Part shown: positions 55,242-63,755 of the stretch, one piece after another | Numbering within the stretch: the first letter of the stretch is position 1 | Layout: each line of letters starts with the position of its first letter | Assembly (NCBI RefSeq): GCF_900112175.1 | Contig: NZ_FOYT01000002.1 | Span: forward strand, 310,001-374,000 | DNA: 64,000 bases | Direction: 5' to 3' | Origin: Halogeometricum rufum | GTDB lineage: Archaea > Halobacteriota > Halobacteria > Halobacteriales > Haloferacaceae | Translations under genes and position numbers: made by a program | Notes under the pieces: generated by a model | Told to the model about the DNA's origin: nothing | Databases searched by the model: none | What the model saw: the letters and a program-made list of their open reading frames with translations, nothing else

Positions 55242-56129
55242 ATGTCTGCATTGAATCCGAGAGTAGACGCGAAGCAGAGAGCGAACGATACGTCGGGCGT
55301 CGCCGGACGCGCGTGGATGTATCTGGCCGTCGCGATAGCGGGGACCTGGGCGTTCTGGCTCCCGGCCATCGCGCTCGGCGTGCGGTTCGACAGCGCCCTG
55401 GGACTCGCGTTGCTCCTCGTCGGACTTACCGTGCCCGGCGTCGCTGGTATCGCCTTCGTCTATCTGAACTACGACGAGCGCGGCCGAGCCGACTTCTGGA
55501 ACCGCGTCACGCAACCGCGACGCTTCGGACTCCGCTGGCTCGCCGTGATTCTGCTGGTGCCCCTCGCCGTGAGCGTTCTCGCCGGCGTCGTGGACCTGCT
55601 CCTCGGCGGAACCGGGGCGACGTGGGGCGAGGGCGTGACCGAGTTCGGAGTCACCCCGCTCGCGATACTGCCAGCGCTGTTCTTCGCGACGCTGCCCCCG
55701 ATTCTCGAAGAGTTGGGGTGGCGCGGCTACGCGTTGGACCGACTGCAACTCAACTGGTCGGCGTTCGGCGCGAGCGCTATCCTGGGCGTCGTCTGGGCGC
55801 TCTGGCACCTCCCGCTGTTCTTCGTCGAGGGGTCGTACCAGCACGACGCGGTGGGGTTCGCGACCACCGGGTTCTGGCTGTTCATGGCCGGCATCGTCGC
55901 GCTCTCGTTCGCGTTCACGTGGGTCTACAACAACACCGAACGCAGCATCCTCGGAATCGTCGTCTTACACGGCTGGGTGAACTTCACGGCCGAGGTCATC
56001 GTCGTCCCCGATCCGGCGTACTACGGCCTCTGGTTCGTGCTCGCGGCGGTAATCGTCGCAGTGTGGGGCCGACGCACCATGACCGGTGCCGACGAGGTTC
56101 CGCACCCGCCCCTCCCGTCCGTCCAGTAG
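55242..56129 (+). CDS. CPBP family intramembrane metalloprotease
   Basis: A 295-residue membrane protein with about eight helices. ILEELGWRGYALDRL is the first motif, ALWHLPLFF the second, and GIVVLHGWVNF the third. It belongs to a different branch from the CPBP gene at 50718 (the EELGWRGY type). Target unknown. Confidence 0.9.
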   Translation: MSALNPRVDAKQRANDTSGVAGRAWMYLAVAIAGTWAFWLPAIALGVRFDSALGLALLLVGLTVPGVAGIAFVYLNYDERGRADFWNRVTQPRRFGLRWLAVILLVPLAVSVLAGVVDLLLGGTGATWGEGVTEFGVTPLAILPALFFATLPPILEELGWRGYALDRLQLNWSAFGASAILGVVWALWHLPLFFVEGSYQHDAVGFATTGFWLFMAGIVALSFAFTWVYNNTERSILGIVVLHGWVNFTAEVIVVPDPAYYGLWFVLAAVIVAVWGRRTMTGADEVPHPPLPSVQ

Positions 56130-56221
56130 GGTCGTGACCTCGAGTTCCGGCGGGTCCGTCCGGTCAGGCCGACCGGTTCGCTACTGCGACGGTATTTGTA
56201 CCGGCCCGCCCGAGAAGCGGT

Positions 56222-56758
56222 ATGGGTCACGTGACACTCTACATCGCGACGAGCGTCGACGGGTACCTCGCCGACGAGGACGGGGGCGTCGACTGGCTCG
56301 ACCAGTTCGGGTCGGAGTCGGAGGGAAGCGAAGCGACGGGCGGATTCTCGGAGTTCCTCGAGAGCGTCGACTGTCTCGTCATGGGCGCGACAACGTACCA
56401 GCAGGTTCTCGGGTTCGGCGAGTGGCCCTACGGCGAGACGCCGACGTACGTGTTCACGCACAGAGAGCTCTCGCCCGCGACCGAGGCGGTCGAGTTCGTC
56501 GACCGAGACGTGGCCGCGGTCGCCGGAGAACTCGAACGGAAGCACGACCACGTCTGGCTGGTCGGCGGTGCGCAACTGGCGCAGTCGTTCCTCCGGGCGG
56601 GGGAAATCGACCACTTGCGGCTGTTTCTCGCCCCGATACTCCTCGGCGACGGGATTCGACTCTTCGACGGCGACTACGACCGACAGCGTCTTCGGTTACT
56701 CGACACGGCGTCCGACGACAGCGGCATCGTCGAACAGCGCTACGAGTTCCTCGACTGA
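56222..56758 (+). CDS. Dihydrofolate reductase-like (RibD C-terminal) protein
   Basis: A 178-residue protein of the RibD_C/DHFR-like family (YyaP type). HVTLYIATSVDGYLADEDG at the start, LVMGATTYQQVLG in the first half, and VWLVGGAQLAQSFL plus ILLGDGIRLF in the second. Proteins of this group bind NADPH; the substrate is usually unknown. Single-gene unit. Confidence 0.9.
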   Translation: MGHVTLYIATSVDGYLADEDGGVDWLDQFGSESEGSEATGGFSEFLESVDCLVMGATTYQQVLGFGEWPYGETPTYVFTHRELSPATEAVEFVDRDVAAVAGELERKHDHVWLVGGAQLAQSFLRAGEIDHLRLFLAPILLGDGIRLFDGDYDRQRLRLLDTASDDSGIVEQRYEFLD

Positions 56759-56803
56759 ACGCTCGGCCGTCGGCGTCGCCGGGATGCGTGTCTCACCCGC
56801 GCG

Positions 56804-57826
56804 CTACGCCGTCTCGTTCGTGACGACGAGTTTCCCGACGCTCTCTCTGTCCCGCATCGTCCGGAACGCCGCGCCGGTCGAGTCCAACGGGAACGTCTCG
56901 TCAATCTCGGGGTCCAGTCTCCCGTCGGCGACGAGTCCGACCAGTCGTTCGAGGTCCGCCTGCGTCCCCATCGTACTGCCGACGACCGACTTGTGTCTCA
57001 GGAACAGGTCGGGGATGTCTATCTCGGAGTACCGACCGGCGGTCCGACCGCAGACGACCATCCGCCCGCCGCGGCGGAGGGCGTCCAGTCCGAGTTGGGT
57101 GTACGCGCCGCCGAGGTGATTCAGGACGGCGTCGGCGGGGCCGACGTCCGCGACGGCCGGGCGTATCTCGTCGGGGTCCGTGCCCTCGACAGCGTGGTCC
57201 AGTCCCAACTCGGTCAACCGGTCGAGTTTCGACGCCGACGAGGAGGTGCCGACGGTGCGAGCGCCGAGGACTGCCGCGAGTTGGACGCCCGCGACGCCGA
57301 CGCCGCCCGTCGCGCCGGGGACGAACACGAGGTCGTTCGGTCCCACCTCGGCCCGCCGGAGCATGTGGAAGGCGGTCAGGTACGCCGTCGGGAGGGCGGC
57401 GGCCGTCGTCGCGTCGACGGAATCGGGGAGCGAGACGAGACGGTCGGCCGCCACGAGTGCCCGTTCGGCGAGGCCGCCGTGGTACAGCGAGAAGTTCTCG
57501 CAGAGGTTCTCGGGTCCCTCGCGGCAGAAGCGACAGGTGCCGCACGTCTCGTTCGGGCAGAGGACGACCCGGTCGCCGGGTTCGACGCCGGTCACGCCGT
57601 CGCCGACGGCGCGCACCGTCCCGGCCACGTCGAGTCCGCTGACGAACGGCAGGTCCGACGCGTCCACCATCGCGGAGTCGCCCTGCAGAATCCACAGGTC
57701 GTGGCGATTGATGGAACAGGCCTCGACGTTCACGACTGCTTCGCCGGCGTCTGGGTCGGGGTCCGGTCGTTCGAGTAACTCCACGCCGTCGGGTCCGGTC
57801 AACTCGGCGAACGCTGCGGTGCGCAT
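56804..57826 (-). CDS. Zinc-binding alcohol dehydrogenase (MDR family)
   Basis: A 340-residue zinc enzyme. The structural zinc site is CPNETCGTCRFCREGPENLC (about residues 90-110). The catalytic zinc Cys is in ACSINRHDLW, and the Rossmann motif is VPGATGGVGVAGVQLA. It oxidises an alcohol or reduces an aldehyde with NAD(P); substrate unknown. Start ATG 57826 (MRTAAFAELTG) was chosen because the much longer frame upstream is antisense to sucC. Confidence 0.9.
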   Translation of the reverse strand: MRTAAFAELTGPDGVELLERPDPDPDAGEAVVNVEACSINRHDLWILQGDSAMVDASDLPFVSGLDVAGTVRAVGDGVTGVEPGDRVVLCPNETCGTCRFCREGPENLCENFSLYHGGLAERALVAADRLVSLPDSVDATTAAALPTAYLTAFHMLRRAEVGPNDLVFVPGATGGVGVAGVQLAAVLGARTVGTSSSASKLDRLTELGLDHAVEGTDPDEIRPAVADVGPADAVLNHLGGAYTQLGLDALRRGGRMVVCGRTAGRYSEIDIPDLFLRHKSVVGSTMGTQADLERLVGLVADGRLDPEIDETFPLDSTGAAFRTMRDRESVGKLVVTNETA

Positions 57827-58033
57827 CGTCCCGCCGTTGGGCCGCCGGGTCGATAACGGTGGTGACGGCGTGCGGGCGACGACGGTGCCGACGCGTGGAC
57901 GATGGCGGTGCCGACGCGCGAACGACGGCGGTGAACGAGGCAGAACGAACCACTCGTAGCCGAGTGAATCGCCGGGCGTCGCCGGCCGTCGGGGGTCCCG
58001 TCCGACCGCGTCTCTCGGTACCGGATGAACGGG

Positions 58034-58040
58034 ATTTAAG
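58034..58040 (+). promoter_or_regulatory. Promoter of sucCD
   Basis: ATTTAAG, preceded by GGG, lies about 30 bases before ATG 58067. This is the spacing expected for a leaderless haloarchaeal transcript. Confidence 0.45.
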
Positions 58041-58066
58041 CGCGCGTCGTTCGCAGTCACGGACGC

Positions 58067-59212
58067 ATGAAACTCCACGAGTATCAGGCGAAGGACGTCT
58101 TCGCCGAGGCCGGGATTCCGGTGCCCGAGTCCCGCCTCGCGACGTCGGTCGACGAAGTGATGGAGGCGGTCGCGGACATCGGTTACCCGGCCGCCATCAA
58201 GGCGCAGGTCCACGTCGGCGGGCGTGGCAAAGCGGGCGGCATCAAGATAGCGACGGACGAGGACGAGGCGCGCGAGGCCGCAGAGGACATCCTCGGGATG
58301 GACCTCAAGGGCTACACCGTCGAGAAAGTGCTCGTCGAGGCCGGCGTCGACTTCGAGAACGAACTGTACGTGGGAATCACGATGGACCGCGGCGAGGGCG
58401 AACCCGTCGCGATGGTCTCCACCGAGGGCGGCGTCGACATCGAGTCCGTCGCCGAGGAGACGCCCGAGGCCATCGCCCGCGAGCACATCGACCCCGCGTT
58501 CGGTCTGCACCCCTACCAGGCCCGGAAGGTCGTCTACGAGGCGGGCATCCCCCGCGACGTGGCGGGCGACGTGGCGTCCATCCTCTCGACGCTGTACGAC
58601 CTCTACGAGTCGAAGGACGCCTCGGACATCGAGATAAACCCGGTCATGATAACGTCGGACCGCGAGGTAGTCGCGGCCGACGCCGTCATGAACATCGACG
58701 AGGACGCCCTGTTCCGGCACCCGGACCTCGCGGAGATGGAGGACGAGGCGGCCGAGGACGACCTCGAACGGAAGGCCAACGAGTACGGCTTCGACTACGT
58801 CCGCCTGTCGGGTAACGTCGGCATCATCGGCAACGGGGCCGGCCTCGTCATGACGACGCTGGACCTCGTGGACCACTACGGCGGCGAACCCGCCAACTTC
58901 CTCGACATCGGCGGCGGCGCGAAGGCCGAACGCGTGGCCAACGCCCTCGACATGGTGTTCGCGGACGAGAACGTCGACGCCGTCGTGTTCAACATCTTCG
59001 GCGGCATCACCCGCGGCGACGAAGTCGCCAAGGGCATCAACGAGGCGCTGGAGTCCTTCGACGAGATTCCGAAGAAGGTGGTCGTCCGACTGGCGGGCAC
59101 CAACGCCGAGGAGGGGATGGAGATTCTCAACACGGACCTCGTGGAGGTCGAAAAGACGCTCGAAGACGCGGTCCAACGGGCCGTCGAGAACGCACAGGAG
59201 GCAAGCCAATGA
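58067..59212 (+). CDS. sucC: Succinyl-CoA synthetase beta subunit
   Basis: A 381-residue ADP-forming subunit. The start [20 protein letters not shown] and the ATP-grasp motif [16 protein letters not shown] are typical, and the C-terminal half holds [12 protein letters not shown] and [10 protein letters not shown]. It makes succinate and ATP in the citric acid cycle with SucD. Overlaps sucD by ATGA. Confidence 0.97.
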   Translation: MKLHEYQAKDVFAEAGIPVPESRLATSVDEVMEAVADIGYPAAIKAQVHVGGRGKAGGIKIATDEDEAREAAEDILGMDLKGYTVEKVLVEAGVDFENELYVGITMDRGEGEPVAMVSTEGGVDIESVAEETPEAIAREHIDPAFGLHPYQARKVVYEAGIPRDVAGDVASILSTLYDLYESKDASDIEINPVMITSDREVVAADAVMNIDEDALFRHPDLAEMEDEAAEDDLERKANEYGFDYVRLSGNVGIIGNGAGLVMTTLDLVDHYGGEPANFLDIGGGAKAERVANALDMVFADENVDAVVFNIFGGITRGDEVAKGINEALESFDEIPKKVVVRLAGTNAEEGMEILNTDLVEVEKTLEDAVQRAVENAQEASQ

Positions 59213-60078
59213 GCATTCTGGTGGACGACGACACGCGCGTAGTGGTACAGGGAATCACGGGTGGCGAAGGGAAGTTCCACACCCAGCAGATGGTCGACTA
59301 CGGCACGAACGTCGTCGCGGGCGCGGTGCCCGGCAAGGGCGGCGAGAAGGTCGACGGCATCCCCGTCTACGACACGGTCAACCAGGCCGTCGAGGAGGAG
59401 GACGCCGACGCCTCCGTCGTGTTCGTCCCGCCCGCGTTCGCGGGCGACGCCATCTTCGAGGCACTCGACACCGACCTCGACCTCGTGGTGGCCATCACCG
59501 AAGGCATCCCGACGCAGGACATGGCGAAGGTGAACAAGCGACTCTCCGAGGTCGACACCCGCCTCGTCGGTCCGAACTGCCCCGGTCTCATCACCCCCGG
59601 CGAGGCCAAACTCGGCATCCTGCCCGGCAACATCTTCGAGTCCGGCAACGTCGGGCTGGTCTCCCGGTCCGGGACGCTCACCTACCAGGTCGTCTCGAAC
59701 CTCACCGACCGCGGCATCGGCCAGACGACGGCCATCGGTATCGGCGGCGACCCCATCATCGGCACGTCGTTCATCGACGCCCTCGAACTGTTCGAGGCCG
59801 ACACCGACACCGACGCCGTCGTGATGTGCGGCGAAATCGGCGGCGAGGACGAAGAGCAGGCCGCGAAGTACATCGCCGAGAACATGGACACGCCCGTCGC
59901 CGGCTTCATCGCGGGCCGCACGGCACCGCCGGGCAAGCGCATGGGCCACGCGGGCGCCATCGTCTCCGGGTCCGGAACCGGGACGGCGGAGTCGAAGATT
60001 TCGGCGCTCAACGACGCGGGCGTCCCCGTCGGCGACACGCCGAACGAAGTCGCCGAGTACGTCGAAGACTTCCTCTAA
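59209..60078 (+). CDS. sucD: Succinyl-CoA synthetase alpha subunit
   Basis: A 289-residue subunit. The CoA-binding Rossmann opening [35 protein letters not shown], and the phosphohistidine His247 in [13 protein letters not shown] are complete. Works with SucC. A T-rich sequence follows the stop. Confidence 0.97.
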   Translation: MSILVDDDTRVVVQGITGGEGKFHTQQMVDYGTNVVAGAVPGKGGEKVDGIPVYDTVNQAVEEEDADASVVFVPPAFAGDAIFEALDTDLDLVVAITEGIPTQDMAKVNKRLSEVDTRLVGPNCPGLITPGEAKLGILPGNIFESGNVGLVSRSGTLTYQVVSNLTDRGIGQTTAIGIGGDPIIGTSFIDALELFEADTDTDAVVMCGEIGGEDEEQAAKYIAENMDTPVAGFIAGRTAPPGKRMGHAGAIVSGSGTGTAESKISALNDAGVPVGDTPNEVAEYVEDFL

Positions 60079-60101
60079 CGGCGCGGACGCGCCCGACCCG
60101 A

Positions 60102-60116
60102 CCGTCTCTTTCTTTG
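60102..60116 (+). terminator. T-rich terminator of sucCD
   Basis: CCGTCTCTTTCTTTG about 24 bases after the sucD stop matches the T-rich archaeal termination signal, in a gap between convergent genes. Confidence 0.35.
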
Positions 60117-60122
60117 CGGAGT

Positions 60123-60467
60123 TCAGTTCGACAGCCGCGCCAGACAGTCGTCGCAGAACGTCGCGTACGGCGGGTTCGGCGCGCTACAGCGCGAACACAC
60201 GCCGTCGGGCGTCCGGTAGGACTCGCCGCCCCGGTCCGCCGGCGACTCCGGCGGGCGCGACGACGGGTGGGACCCGACCGACCGATGGGTGCCGCGTGGC
60301 CCGCGCCGCCCGGACTCGAACTCCTCGTCCATCTGGAGCAGCACTCGCTCGACGAACGGGTCGTCGCGGAGTCGTTCGAGCGCGCGAACCAAGCCGACGT
60401 ACAGTAACGTGGGCGCGACGATGCAGAACCCCGTCAGGAGGAGTCGGAACGTGACCTCCCAGTCCAT
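60123..60467 (-). CDS. Membrane protein with C-terminal zinc ribbon
   Basis: A 114-residue protein. One transmembrane helix (about 7-27, LLLTGFCIVAPTLLYVGLVR) is followed by a charged linker and a zinc ribbon with CSRC and CDDC (GVCSRCSAPN ... FCDDCLARL). It probably faces the cytoplasm. This type is common in haloarchaea and has no known role. Start ATG 60467. Confidence 0.8.
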   Translation of the reverse strand: MDWEVTFRLLLTGFCIVAPTLLYVGLVRALERLRDDPFVERVLLQMDEEFESGRRGPRGTHRSVGSHPSSRPPESPADRGGESYRTPDGVCSRCSAPNPPYATFCDDCLARLSN

Positions 60468-60681
60468 GCGGTATGCAACCGTTAGGCATACTTGTCTCTG
60501 TCGCCGTCGGACGGCGGCGTTCGACGGCTGGAGTCCCTCACTCGCAGATTCCGAAGCGGTGGACGCGAGGAGCCGGCGAGCGGCGAGTCGCCGCAATCGC
60601 CGGACGATACCCATCCCGTGCGAACGTTTCCCGTGCGGGCCACCGCCCGACCGCGCGCCGATATAGTAGTCAGCTTACACG

Positions 60682-60715
60682 AAATTCTCAGCCGTTGCGA
60701 ACGAGTGGAGAATTT
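60682..60715 (+). promoter_or_regulatory. Inverted repeat covering the ribosome binding site of the HalOD1 gene
   Basis: AAATTCTC (60682-60689) and GAGAATTT (60708-60715) form a perfect 8-bp repeat with 18 bases between. The second arm includes part of the GTGGAG Shine-Dalgarno sequence and touches the ATG at 60716. In RNA it would close the start site; in DNA it would be an operator near the promoter element GATATAGTAG (60659-60668). Confidence 0.45.
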
Positions 60716-61027
60716 ATGACCGGAACTATCCTGCCTCCAGATATGAGGGATGAACATACGACGCCAGCCACTCCCGAGATGCTGCCGGAATCCATCGTCT
60801 CGCTGGTCGCAGAGCTAGAGGGCGTCGGCGTCACAGACATTCCACCGCTCGCGTCCGTCGTCGACCCGGACGCACTCGTCGCACTCTTCGACGGACCCGA
60901 GAGTGCCAGTTCGAGCGTCGTCGAGTTCGACTACGCCGGCTACCGAATCGTCGTCCGCGGAGACGGCAACGTCCGTGCGCTCGAAGCGACGCCGGCCACC
61001 GGCACCGGTCTCTGCAACGCCGACTGA
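60716..61027 (+). CDS. HalOD1 output domain protein
   Basis: A 103-residue stand-alone HalOD1 domain: SIVSLVAELEGVGVTDIPPL, the VVDPDALVALFDG segment and FDYAGYRIVVRGDGNVRAL. HalOD1 is a predicted output domain of haloarchaeal signalling proteins, often attached to receiver domains or found alone. Translation begins at ATG 60716; an internal ATG 60742 would remove eight residues plus. Confidence 0.85.
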   Translation: MTGTILPPDMRDEHTTPATPEMLPESIVSLVAELEGVGVTDIPPLASVVDPDALVALFDGPESASSSVVEFDYAGYRIVVRGDGNVRALEATPATGTGLCNAD

Positions 61028-61127
61028 ATCCGTTCTCACGCCGCTACGTCACGTCGTCTCACCCTTCCAGTCGTCGGTGCCGCCGTTTTTGCAACTGTTC
61101 CGATTGTAACGGTACCAACGTGTCAAT

Positions 61128-61153
61128 ACGGAGTATCCGCGGGGCACTCCGTA
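61128..61153. repeat. 8-bp inverted repeat
   Basis: TACGGAGT (61128-61135) and ACTCCGTA (61146-61153) flank ten bases. It is directly followed by a larger inverted repeat. Confidence 0.55.
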
Positions 61154-61157
61154 CGAT

Positions 61158-61208
61158 TGCACACGTCCGTGCCACCCGGTCCCCCTCCCGGCCGGACGGA
61201 CGTGTGCA
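61158..61208. repeat. Perfect 13-bp inverted repeat
   Basis: TGCACACGTCCGT (61158-61170) and ACGGACGTGTGCA (61196-61208) match over 13 bases with a 25-nt loop. Much longer than expected by chance in a region this size. A hairpin, a structured RNA or a mobile-element relic are possible. Confidence 0.65.
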
Positions 61209-61315
61209 GGTGCCTCCCCGGCACCGCACCGTCGCCCCCTCCCCGACGGTTCGCCCTCCGCCCCGACCGCCCGGGCCGCCGGTCCGGGTCGGTCCCCACG
61301 CCGGAGCGTCGGTTC

Positions 61316-61545
61316 CCCCGCCGACACGCCGGCCTCCCCCCTCGCTGACGCGACCGGCCCTCCACAATCCGTCGGCGACTCCGCCGACACGTCGCCTCCG
61401 CCGACGCGCCAGACTCTCCGTCGGCGCGCCGGTCCACCCCCGCTGATGCGGTTCCCCCTCCATCGACGCGCCAGCGACTCCCCTCGCTGACGCGATTCCC
61501 CCGCCGACTCGCTCGGCGACTCCTCCCCTCTCGCCGCCGACGCAT
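61316..61545. repeat. Degenerate pyrimidine-rich tandem motif
   Basis: The motif CC-C-(C/T)-GAC-(A/G)-CG occurs about nine times, 15 to 40 bases apart. CCCCTCGCTGACGCGA is present twice exactly (61338-61353 and 61480-61495). Spacing is irregular, so it is not a CRISPR array. Confidence 0.5.
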
Positions 61546-61661
61546 CGTCCCGCTACCGTCGGTCCGCGCCCGAACTGGTCGCGCCGCTACCGCCGCGGAA
61601 CCCCGTCGTCGTCCCGCAATCCGTTCCGAAGATTCATGTAGCAGTTCGAGCCATTCCGACT

Positions 61662-62495
61662 ATGGTTAGCGGACTTCCCTCCGGCCGGCGCGTGCACATC
61701 GCACCGCTCGGTTACGAACGCGACCGCGTCGTCGAACCCGTCCGCACGGAGGTCGCCGACGTGGTCTACCTCCTCGTCGACGACCCCGACCGGACCGACG
61801 ACGACCACGGGGACGTGGACACCGACGCTGACTGGTCCTCGCCGGACGCGGAGGACGTGACGTGGCCGGCGGCGACGGCGTACCAGCGCGCGGTCCGAGA
61901 GGAACTCGACGACTTCTGCGACGCGCGCGGCGTCCCCGTGGACATCCACAACGTCTACGACGTGATGGGCGTCACCACCACCATCGCGGCGACCCACGGC
62001 GACGACCAGGTGTTCGTCAACATCTCCACGGGGACGAACGTCGCCGCCGTCGGCGCGGCCATCGCCTGCATGACCACCGCCGCCCTCCCCTACAGCGTCG
62101 AACCCGAGTCGTACGCGCACGACGTGGACGACGGCCCCCGTTCCAGCGGCGTCGCCAGCATCGACCGCGTCCCCGACTACCCCATCGAGGCGCCGACCCG
62201 CGAACAGGTCCACATCATGGGCTACATCTACGAACAGACGGTCGAGAACCCCTACAGCCTCAACAAGCGGAGCCTCATCCAGCGCGCGAACGACTACGGC
62301 CTGCCGTTCCTCGCCAACTACTCGACCGAGAGCAGACAGTCGGAGTACCGCCGCCTCGACGCGGCCATCGTCGACCCACTCGTCGAGAAGGGCTACCTCC
62401 GCCTCGAACCCGCGGGCAAGCAGAAGAACGTCGCGCTGACCGAGACGGGCATCAGCGTCTACCGCGCGTTCCAGCACAAGGTCGGCGTCGAGTAG
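61662..62495 (+). CDS. CARF-like/winged-helix transcriptional regulator (HFX_2341 family)
   Basis: A 277-residue protein. The N-terminal half is a Rossmann-like domain resembling CARF (NISTGTNVAAVGAAIACM is the nucleotide-binding loop and helix). The C-terminal half (about 180-277) is a winged helix with RLDAAIVDPLVEKGYLRLEP and GKQKNVALTETG. Such proteins bind small (cyclic oligo)nucleotides and DNA, as Csa3 does in CRISPR systems. No CRISPR or cas gene is in this window. Start ATG 61662. Confidence 0.82.
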   Translation: MVSGLPSGRRVHIAPLGYERDRVVEPVRTEVADVVYLLVDDPDRTDDDHGDVDTDADWSSPDAEDVTWPAATAYQRAVREELDDFCDARGVPVDIHNVYDVMGVTTTIAATHGDDQVFVNISTGTNVAAVGAAIACMTTAALPYSVEPESYAHDVDDGPRSSGVASIDRVPDYPIEAPTREQVHIMGYIYEQTVENPYSLNKRSLIQRANDYGLPFLANYSTESRQSEYRRLDAAIVDPLVEKGYLRLEPAGKQKNVALTETGISVYRAFQHKVGVE

Positions 62496-62614
62496 GGTCG
62501 ACCCGCCGGGCGTCGACTCCGCCTCGAAACGCGCGGTCGGTTCGCAAGCGTCATTCCCGTCGGTCCACTAGCCCGTGACACTCACGCTCGCCCGCCCGCG
62601 GGCGAGGCGCTCAC

Positions 62615-63691
62615 ATGGCTCCGGACATCACTCGTCGCCGACTGCTCGGAACGCTCGGAACCGGCGCGCTCGTCGGGAGCGCCGGCTGTCTCGGCGCGCT
62701 CGGATTCGAGGAGCAGTCGGCGTGGCGCGACCCGCCACTCGTCGAGGACCGCCCGAACGCCGTCTACGTCCCCGCCATCACCGAGGGGATGGGGATGTAC
62801 GGCAAGACGACGGCCGGCCCGTACGGCGTCGCGCTGACGTACTCCTACCCCCACCGCTTCTGGACGCTGACGGGGTCGGACCTGTCGAAGACCGTCGTCG
62901 AGTCCGACGACTCCGTCCACCTGATGGCGTCGCTGTGGGACGCCGAGACCGGGACCGCACTCCCGTTGGACTCCGGCGTCACCATCGAGGTGACGCGGGG
63001 CGACGAACTCGTCACCGAGGAGGTGGCCTACCCGATGCTCTCCCAGCAGATGGGACTGCACTACGGGTCGAACTACGCGCTGGACGGCGAGGGAGAGTAC
63101 GAGGTGCGCGTCCGCGTCGGCGGCGTCTCCCTGCGCCGAACGGGCGGCTTCGAGGGGCGCTTCGAGGCGGCCGAGACGGCGACGTTCGCCGTCGAGTTCG
63201 ACACCGACGAGTTGTACGACGTCCCCATCGAGCGACCGGAGAACCCCGGCGAACGCGGGGCGATTCCGCCGATGGAGATGGCGGGCGTCCCCGTCGGGCG
63301 CGCGTCCGAACCCGACGCCCTCCCCGGCCGCCACCTCGGACGGGCGACGAGCGGTGACGCCGTCTTCCACGCGTTCGCCGTCGACGAGGGGCGGTTCGGC
63401 GACGGCACGTACCTGTACGTCTCGCCGCGGACGCCGTACAACCGTATCGTCCTGCCGATGATGGGCCTCGACGCGACGCTGGCGCGCGGCGGCGACGCCG
63501 TCGCGGAGACGGGCCTGCGCAGGACGCTCGACCCGGAACTCGGCTACCACTACGGAGCGTCGGTGTCGTCGGTCGAACCGGGCGACGAACTGCGCGTCGC
63601 CGTCGCCGTCCCGCCGCAGGTGGCGCGCCACGACGGCTACGAGACGGCGTTCCTCGACATGGACCCGGTCACGTTCACCGTCCCCGAGTGA
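62615..63691 (+). CDS. Tat lipoprotein, P19-like iron/copper-binding family
   Basis: A 358-residue exported lipoprotein. Twin-arginine signal TRRRLLGTLGTG leads to lipobox GSAGCL with Cys25. The mature part has repeats of the Tp34/P19 type: GMGMYGKTTAGPYG, LSQQMGLHYGSNYAL and PELGYHYGASVSSVEPGD, with Met, His and Tyr around a metal site. Haloarchaeal members are annotated as iron transporters. A zinc-finger membrane gene follows by 65 bases in the same direction. Confidence 0.82.
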   Translation: MAPDITRRRLLGTLGTGALVGSAGCLGALGFEEQSAWRDPPLVEDRPNAVYVPAITEGMGMYGKTTAGPYGVALTYSYPHRFWTLTGSDLSKTVVESDDSVHLMASLWDAETGTALPLDSGVTIEVTRGDELVTEEVAYPMLSQQMGLHYGSNYALDGEGEYEVRVRVGGVSLRRTGGFEGRFEAAETATFAVEFDTDELYDVPIERPENPGERGAIPPMEMAGVPVGRASEPDALPGRHLGRATSGDAVFHAFAVDEGRFGDGTYLYVSPRTPYNRIVLPMMGLDATLARGGDAVAETGLRRTLDPELGYHYGASVSSVEPGDELRVAVAVPPQVARHDGYETAFLDMDPVTFTVPE

Positions 63692-63755
63692 GCGTCGACG
63701 CCGGCGCGAACGGAAAGTCTCACGCGGACGCGGCCCCAACCCGAAGTGAACTCAC

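Larger units (their letters stand above)
61028..61661. other. 634-bp non-coding region with hairpins and degenerate repeats
   Basis: No convincing gene. The first part carries two inverted repeats and the rest (61250-61600) is pyrimidine-rich on the plus strand with repeated CCGACGCG-like motifs. The long open frames here encode only Arg/Pro-rich low-complexity sequence. Confidence 0.55.

Noticed and set aside
61059-61463. Arg-rich minus-strand gene in the spacer before the CARF-like gene
   Set aside because: Low-complexity composition, overlap with several other frames of the same kind, and no start signal or motif.
61316-61545. CRISPR array in the pyrimidine-rich spacer
   Set aside because: The repeated motif is about 10 bases, degenerate and irregularly spaced; no spacer/repeat alternation or cas gene is present.
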